This document shows positions 30,840 through 35,394 of a stretch of DNA of 35,394 bases, one piece after another. Below the pieces are notes generated by a model. It ran no database searches. It was not told where the DNA came from and saw nothing but the letters and a program-made list of their open reading frames with translations. The first letter of the stretch is position 1; the number at the start of each line of letters is the position of its first letter. The translations under genes were made by a program, and so were the position numbers. Origin of the DNA: a virus; IMG/VR virus record IMGVR_UViG_3300023180_004979, positions 1 to 35,394 of that record. One strand, 5' to 3'.

Positions 30840-31967
30840 TTACTCAAAATAATTAAACTCAAATTCTTTGTCTACATATCGTAAAACATGGTGCCCCATA
30901 AATCTTTCTGTAATAGTTTTAAACATTTCATCTTCTTGATCTTTTACATATCTTTTTAAGACGTCAGTTTCTTGCAGATTTTTTGAAGCACGTTTTTTTG
31001 TCCACTGCCAAAAATCATTGTCGTATATAGAACCACCGTGGTAAATTAGATTAATTAAATCTTCAACTGCACGATAGTTTAGGATGCACAATTTGTTAGC
31101 TTCGTCTTGACTAATTTCTCCCCTCATATATTGAGATAAAATTTGTGTATTTTTGACAGCCATATAAAGAGAATTAGCACTCATAGGCTCAAAAAATACA
31201 GCTCTGTTACCGTTTTTCAACATACGTCCATTCACTGTCTTTTTACAGTAGTAAGGCTTCAATGTAAATGTTCTAAAATTTTCAATATCTTTTTCTGTTG
31301 CGTTTGTAATACGTATGAGTTCTGCTTCTGCTTCCTGCCTATTGCAGAAATCTTTATTATATAAGAAACCGTGTGATGTTCTGTGCTTTAAAGGAATTAC
31401 AAACATCCATCCGTATTTGTGCGCTACATGTCTAGTAAATCCAAAATCACTAGGTTCAGGATCATCGTAAACTAAAGCACTATTAAGTATTAAATTACAT
31501 TCCTTATAATCTGAGAAATCTTGGGGACGTCCGCGACAATCAATTACATAATCATAATTTTCTGCACTTGACTCTTGCCAGCTTTCCTGTAATAATTTAT
31601 AATTTGGATATATTCTTTTTAATCTTTCTAGTCCCATTTTTGCAAAGTCTCTAGCATCAAAATGAACAGCATGATAACCTGATTGAAAAGGAAAAATTAT
31701 GTCTTTTTCTCTCCAGTCAATATAGTGTGTACCATACTTAGTAGTGCTTTTTATTTCGTCTGATTCAGTAGCAAAAATAAAATTAAATGCTTGTCCTATT
31801 GCAAATGTCACTTCTGATGTTGTGCTTTCTCCTACTCCTAGTATAGGAATATTAGGATCAAAAATATGGGTAACTTCACATTCAATATTTCTGTTTTTAA
31901 AATCTTTAAGGATACAACCAGTAGTAAGAATGCCGGCACTGCCAGCGCCTAAAATTGCAATCTTCAT
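30840..31967 (-). CDS. Flavin-dependent halogenase-family protein
   Basis: 375 residues of the tryptophan-halogenase type. FAD site GAGSAG (7-12); GVGESTTS (44-51), like GxGESTxP; the catalytic Lys aligns as K77 in STTKYGTHYIDW, close to PrnA K79; YGWMFVIPLKHRTSHGFLYN (185-204) aligns with WxWxIP, with the second Trp replaced by Phe; FFEPMSANSLYMAV matches the FLEPL...S region. It is shorter than PrnA (538 aa). Such enzymes use reduced FAD, oxygen and halide to halogenate arenes; a marine phage homologue (VirX1, cyanophage Syn10) is known to iodinate. No flavin reductase gene is visible. A monooxygenase role is an alternative. Confidence 0.88.
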   Translation of the reverse strand: MKIAILGAGSAGILTTGCILKDFKNRNIECEVTHIFDPNIPILGVGESTTSEVTFAIGQAFNFIFATESDEIKSTTKYGTHYIDWREKDIIFPFQSGYHAVHFDARDFAKMGLERLKRIYPNYKLLQESWQESSAENYDYVIDCRGRPQDFSDYKECNLILNSALVYDDPEPSDFGFTRHVAHKYGWMFVIPLKHRTSHGFLYNKDFCNRQEAEAELIRITNATEKDIENFRTFTLKPYYCKKTVNGRMLKNGNRAVFFEPMSANSLYMAVKNTQILSQYMRGEISQDEANKLCILNYRAVEDLINLIYHGGSIYDNDFWQWTKKRASKNLQETDVLKRYVKDQEDEMFKTITERFMGHHVLRYVDKEFEFNYFE

Positions 31968-32479
31968 TTTACTTTACTCCTTGCGTCTAAATAAATTTTA
32001 TTATTTAATTTCCATATATTTTGATTAGTGTAAAACACTTCTTCTTCAGCAACAAAATCTACTATGCCTGATTTTTCTAATATAGAGTATAATTTATTTA
32101 ATTTTAACATTTTTCCACTTGCATCGTTATCTGTGTTGGTTGTAATATAGATTGGTCCGTCTACACGATCTATAACTAAAGGTAAATGATAATAAAACAT
32201 CCAGCAATTCATATGATTTTTAGATAATCCTCCTGGAATAGGGTGCAGCTGGCAGCCTCTAAAAAGTGCACGATAACCATCAGCAAATTTGTGCAAGCCA
32301 CTTATACCAACAATTTTATCATCAACAAATGTAGCATACCAAGATCCACCATTTGCTAAACACCAATCAAACTTCATTGCTTCTAATGTGTTATTATTTT
32401 TATATCCTAATTTATCACACTCCTGTATAAACGTAATTAACTCATGGGTTGCATTATATAATTGTTTTGTTTTTATCAT
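31964..32479 (-). CDS. GNAT-like N-acetyltransferase
   Basis: 171 residues. The strand pattern SWYATFVDDKIVGISGLHKF resembles the central GNAT sheet, followed by GYRALFRGCQLHPIPGGLSKNHMNCWMFYYHLPL and PIYITTNTDNDASGKMLKLNKLYSILEKSGIV, a family I recall in marine phages annotated as acetyltransferase-like. The acetyl-CoA loop (RxxGxG) is not obvious, so activity is uncertain. ATGA overlaps join it to both the P450 and halogenase genes, so it is translationally coupled with them. Confidence 0.65.
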   Translation of the reverse strand: MIKTKQLYNATHELITFIQECDKLGYKNNNTLEAMKFDWCLANGGSWYATFVDDKIVGISGLHKFADGYRALFRGCQLHPIPGGLSKNHMNCWMFYYHLPLVIDRVDGPIYITTNTDNDASGKMLKLNKLYSILEKSGIVDFVAEEEVFYTNQNIWKLNNKIYLDARSKVK

Positions 32480-33723
32480 GAAAATTTTAACTCAAGGTCT
32501 TTATACACAGTTGTAGAACCAAACATAGCGGGTAGCAGTTCTGGTTGATTTGTAATTTCAAATTCACTAAACCTATCTAATACAGCGTTAGTGATAATTT
32601 CTAGAAAATGTTTTACAAGAAAATCACCAGTGCAATGATGCGGACCGTATGCTAGAGTAACAGGCAATGGTTCATTATCTCTTTCTAATTTAAATTCAAG
32701 TGGATCTTTAAAATATTTTGGGTCTCTATTTGCTCCGTATGTATAAAGGAGTATTCTGCCGCCTTTATCAAATTTGTATCCATGATAATCTAAGGTGCGT
32801 GTAATATCTCTTATGCCGCCTTTCATAGGTCCTAAGCGTAAACTTTCACGAGCAAAAGAAGGAACAAGAGATCTATCGTTTTTGACTCTTGCAGCAATTT
32901 CTGGATATTTACAAAAGTTCATCAAGATATTTTGATATAAACTTAATGAAAATGTAGGTATTACAACAGTCCATAATGATTGTATAAGCATATAAGCCAT
33001 CTTTTTAGGGTTGTCATTATATTCCGATTGCTTGTCACTAAGATTTTTTGTCATGTTAATCATTGTGTCTGCATCAGGTCGATCAATATGATAATAGTCA
33101 ATTGTTTTATCTACTATTTGTGCAAACATGCTGTAAAATTCAGTTGTTTCTGCAACAGGTTTATCGTAATCAAAATCAGGATTAAAATTGCTAAAAACAC
33201 CGCCAGGTTTCATCCACTGAAAATAAGCATCCTTGACAAACTCCTCATTAACATCTAGTATATGCCAAGGAAATTCTATACTTTGTATCTGTGTATGTGT
33301 AACTGTTTTACCAATTATATCGTATGCTTTAAAAGATTTTCCCTTTTGTATACTATCAAGGGCATTATTTAAGTTGTTAGTAAAGATTTTAGTAAAGTCG
33401 GTAGATCTGCGCTTGAGCCAGTCTAGACTATGCTTCTTTGCTAAATGATGATGTGGGCCTTCTCGGAGAGTAAGTGCATATCCTGCTCTCCATATTCCGC
33501 CTAAGGGTGTTGGATCAAAAGGAGCAGGAGACGTGGTTGCTAAACTAAAATCCTCATTCATTTTAGAAGCTTCTTTAAGTTTATCCATTGAGAATATAAT
33601 CCAATGTTTATATACTGGGTGCCAATAAAAACCGCGAGGCTCTGTAGCAAACAAGCATTCTGCGTGTTCGTCCATTTTATAAAGAAATTCTGGATTTACT
33701 ATCTCAAAATCATTTTTTCGCAT
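32476..33723 (-). CDS. Cytochrome P450
   Basis: 415 residues. Haem ligand C364 in AYGPHHCTGD (compare FxxGxxxCxG, with the Phe replaced by Leu); ExxR as E293-R296 (FARESLRL); TYGANRDPKYFKDPLEF, the typical meander; and KGGIRDITRTLDYHGYKF before it. The I-helix oxygen-activation motif (A/G-G-x-D/E-T) is not intact: the region WTVVIPTFSLSL (251-262) lacks the acid. This suggests a non-standard oxygen or peroxide mechanism. First gene of the minus-strand operon, behind a late-like octamer. P450 genes are rare in tailed phages. Redox partners are not visible and would be host-supplied. Confidence 0.93.
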   Translation of the reverse strand: MRKNDFEIVNPEFLYKMDEHAECLFATEPRGFYWHPVYKHWIIFSMDKLKEASKMNEDFSLATTSPAPFDPTPLGGIWRAGYALTLREGPHHHLAKKHSLDWLKRRSTDFTKIFTNNLNNALDSIQKGKSFKAYDIIGKTVTHTQIQSIEFPWHILDVNEEFVKDAYFQWMKPGGVFSNFNPDFDYDKPVAETTEFYSMFAQIVDKTIDYYHIDRPDADTMINMTKNLSDKQSEYNDNPKKMAYMLIQSLWTVVIPTFSLSLYQNILMNFCKYPEIAARVKNDRSLVPSFARESLRLGPMKGGIRDITRTLDYHGYKFDKGGRILLYTYGANRDPKYFKDPLEFKLERDNEPLPVTLAYGPHHCTGDFLVKHFLEIITNAVLDRFSEFEITNQPELLPAMFGSTTVYKDLELKFS

Positions 33724-33749
33724 TTTATCTCTTATGTAAATAATATACG

Positions 33750-33757
33750 TATTTATT
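33750..33757 (-). promoter_or_regulatory. T4-late-like promoter octamer AATAAATA before the P450 operon
   Basis: Reads AATAAATA on the minus strand and runs into CGTATATTA; the TACGTA palindrome seen after two other late sites overlaps its end. The P450 ATG is 26 bases downstream. Implies late transcription of the tailoring operon. Confidence 0.55.
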
Positions 33758-33787
33758 GAGGTTTGAAACGTGTATAGCTGCTTGTGA

Positions 33788-34435
33788 CTATTTTATTCCT
33801 ATACGCATATATCTATTGTACTTAGATAGTGCAATTTGCCCTTGATAATATACTTTATGCATAGGTGTCATTTTAGAAAAGTCTTCTAAATCTATACAGC
33901 AATTTACGTGTTCTGGTAAATCAAAGTAATCATTTGACTGTAATATAACAAATGTTCCTGCAGGTATATTGTTAAACCATACATCAAAGTTGTCAATATG
34001 TTCACAACTAGTATTAATAATTGTATTTGGCATTTCTGTAAGTTCTAAACTTGATCCATCTGATCTAAATGTACTGTAAGTCGTAGGATAATCCAATTTT
34101 GAAATATCTAGTGTACTAGCCTTAAACTTCCAATTATCCATTGTTTTTGTGCGATTAAATGTTTCTGCGATTGCTGCACAATGCTTGTCTATATCAAAAC
34201 TTCTAATCTTTTCTATTTCTAATTTACTTTCAAATAGAAATGTTGCCAAACTGCCATACCAACCAGCACATAAAAACACAGTTCCTAATGGTTGGTTAAT
34301 TTTTTCAAGTTCATTAACCAACCAACGTTTAGATTCCATCTGTCCTTTTGAAAAAAGATCTGTAAGATATAAATCAGGAAATTTGTTTAGTACTTGTCCA
34401 AAGTTATCAAAAAACTCACTGTTATGTATTGACAT
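33788..34435 (-). CDS. Probable SAM-dependent methyltransferase-like protein, 215 aa
   Basis: Rossmann-like signature: GTVFLCAGWYGSLATFL (motif I form), IRSFDIDKHCAAIAETF (acidic end of strand 2), WKFKASTLDI, and NTIINTSCEHIDNFDVWFNNIPAGTFVILQS, like a motif-IV strand. I recall this as a conserved unknown/methyltransferase in marine phages. Ribosome site AAGGA six bases before ATG. It lies 64 bases upstream of the P450 gene, separated by the late octamer. Function inferred from fold pattern only. Confidence 0.65.
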   Translation of the reverse strand: MSIHNSEFFDNFGQVLNKFPDLYLTDLFSKGQMESKRWLVNELEKINQPLGTVFLCAGWYGSLATFLFESKLEIEKIRSFDIDKHCAAIAETFNRTKTMDNWKFKASTLDISKLDYPTTYSTFRSDGSSLELTEMPNTIINTSCEHIDNFDVWFNNIPAGTFVILQSNDYFDLPEHVNCCIDLEDFSKMTPMHKVYYQGQIALSKYNRYMRIGIK

Positions 34436-34443
34436 ATTAATCC

Positions 34444-34902
34444 TTAAATTATTTGTGCAACTTTGCTTGTTTTTTTATCGCATTCTTCCCAATCTGCTTC
34501 CCAAGCAAGTTGGCAAATATCTTTTTTAACAAAGCAAGTATAGTATTTTTCCATTTTGTTAATACCAACTTTTTCATCATTTAGTATACAAAAGCCATAG
34601 TGAAATCCGCAATAAACTATATTAGAAAGTTTATGTTTTTTCATGTAATCTTGCAATTGACTAGAGGAAACCAAATTAGGATAATTATGGAAAAACCTTA
34701 TTGCTTCGGTAGGTGCTGAAATAGCTTTATATTTGACATTTTTTAAATAGTGTAATATTCTTTTTGAAAAATTAATTGTTTCTGCACGTACCCAGGGATA
34801 TATTTCATGTATTTCATTATCGAAAGTAGTGACAGGATGTATTACTAACCAAAGAGCATTAGTCTCTAAATTTGTAATTAGATCAGGATCTGTTTTTATC
34901 AT
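34444..34902 (-). CDS. Hypothetical protein, possibly isochorismatase-fold (cysteine hydrolase-like)
   Basis: 152 residues. Pattern ALWLVIHPVTTF, AISAPTEAIRFFHNYP, LQDYMKKHKLSNIVYCGFHYGFCIL, then YYTCFVKKDICQLAW. The VYCGFHYGFCIL stretch resembles the strand and loop preceding the catalytic Cys in isochorismatase-like hydrolases, but other landmarks are weak. Overlaps the preceding gene by 20 bases, with AAGGAG upstream. Treat the fold call as a guess. Confidence 0.6.
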   Translation of the reverse strand: MIKTDPDLITNLETNALWLVIHPVTTFDNEIHEIYPWVRAETINFSKRILHYLKNVKYKAISAPTEAIRFFHNYPNLVSSSQLQDYMKKHKLSNIVYCGFHYGFCILNDEKVGINKMEKYYTCFVKKDICQLAWEADWEECDKKTSKVAQII

Positions 34903-35394
34903 TAAACTGCTCCTTTAACCAATCAAAGTCATTTATAAGTTGTAAACTGTTACTATTAGAAATGCCAAACTCACGGCCAGCCCTAGCACCGGCAAGAGCA
35001 TAGGAACCATAAGGTCTGTGTTCTCCAATTGTACACCACGTTTCAAGTCTTTGTTCTGTTTCTTCATTTTTCTGCCTATCAATTATTTTACTACTAAGTT
35101 TTGCACACTCTCTAAACGCACTTTTCCAAGTGTTAAAAGGATCTGTATTAAATGCAGTAATATTTGATAATTCTTTTACTGCTTTAAATTTTGAACTAAT
35201 ACTAGTAGTCATGTCAGGCTTGCTAATATCCATATTAATTGTAAGTTTACGTGGCAACAGTTTTACACCGCCATAACCATACACAAGATCATTAATAGGA
35301 TTTTGACTGCGCCACACATGCACAGTTTCTAAATTGTAATCGTCTACCTCATAATCAAAATTAAAATCATCTGCAATAAGTGCATCAGCATCAA
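34883..35394 (-). CDS. Conserved protein, possibly glycosyltransferase-like, 5' partial
   Basis: The frame stays open through the right edge, so the GTG at 35323 is not the real start. The visible part runs from DADALIADDFNFDYEVDDY through VHVWRSQNPINDLVYGYGGVKLLPRK to SNITAFNTDPFNTWKSAFRECAKL. A DAD motif and GYGG segment suggest a GT-A type glycosyltransferase; I recall related segments in marine phages as hypothetical. The C-terminal third (HRPYGSYALAGARAGREFG) is unfamiliar. Function not established. Confidence 0.62.
   Translation of the reverse strand, partial: DADALIADDFNFDYEVDDYNLETVHVWRSQNPINDLVYGYGGVKLLPRKLTINMDISKPDMTTSISSKFKAVKELSNITAFNTDPFNTWKSAFRECAKLSSKIIDRQKNEETEQRLETWCTIGEHRPYGSYALAGARAGREFGISNSNSLQLINDFDWLKEQFNDKNRS

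Noticed and set aside
1-35394. tRNA genes, CRISPR arrays, insertion sequences, integrase, att sites
   Set aside because: None seen by eye; the few gaps between genes are too short and hold only promoters, repeats and terminators. A tRNA scan would settle this.

Overview
The window looks like part of the genome of a marine T4-like myovirus related to cyanophages and pelagiphages. The evidence is a gp43-type family B DNA polymerase (C-terminal part at the left edge), a gp45-type sliding clamp, a T4 RNase H-type nuclease, T4-late-like promoter octamers (NATAAATA), a tail-fibre-like structural protein, AT-rich DNA, and dense packing of genes with ATGA/TAATG overlaps. I recall several of the small unnamed genes as marine T4-like phage families, but this was not checked by search. 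No photosynthesis genes, tRNAs, CRISPR arrays, insertion sequences or integrase are visible. No gene-free stretch exceeds about 120 bases.

Layout. 1-4657 (+): polymerase end, small genes, a sugar/activation trio (cytidylyltransferase, phosphomannomutase-like HAD phosphatase, NAD-dependent epimerase) and the sliding clamp. 4657-14041 (+, with one minus-strand gene at 11059-11493): a 7-deazaguanine region with a tRNA-guanine-transglycosylase/DpdA-like enzyme, a QueD-like protein, FolE and QueE, interspersed with a glycosyltransferase, a cupin, a phosphoribosyltransferase and a HIT protein. 14038-17164 (+): a 2OG oxygenase, an MBD4-like DNA glycosylase, RNase H and conserved unknowns. 17223-20532 (+): two conserved small genes, then an amidinotransferase, a 2OG oxygenase and a glycosyltransferase-like protein. 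20613-23428 (+): a MoxR AAA+ ATPase and a metallopeptidase-like/VWA protein, each behind its own sigma70-like promoter and separated by a strong terminator. 23466-26095 (+): likely virion-related genes behind late-like promoters, closed by a bidirectional terminator.

26152-35394 (-): an opposing block. Two paralogous small membrane proteins come last. Above them lies a tight operon behind a late-like octamer: cytochrome P450, acetyltransferase-like protein, flavin-dependent halogenase-family protein, truncated AMP-ligase, B12-type radical SAM enzyme, small membrane protein, AspH-type 2OG hydroxylase and methyltransferase. Further upstream are another methyltransferase-like protein, an unknown and a protein cut by the window edge. 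This operon resembles a natural-product or glycan tailoring cluster carried by a phage and is the most striking element here. No carrier protein or core synthase is visible, so its substrate is unknown.

How it may work together (inference): FolE, the QueD-like protein and QueE would make a 7-deazaguanine precursor that the DpdA-like enzyme puts into DNA, protecting the phage genome. Sigma70-like promoters (TTGACA/T, 16-17 bp, TANNNT) precede metabolic and MoxR genes, and late octamers precede structural genes and the tailoring operon, suggesting that operon is expressed late.
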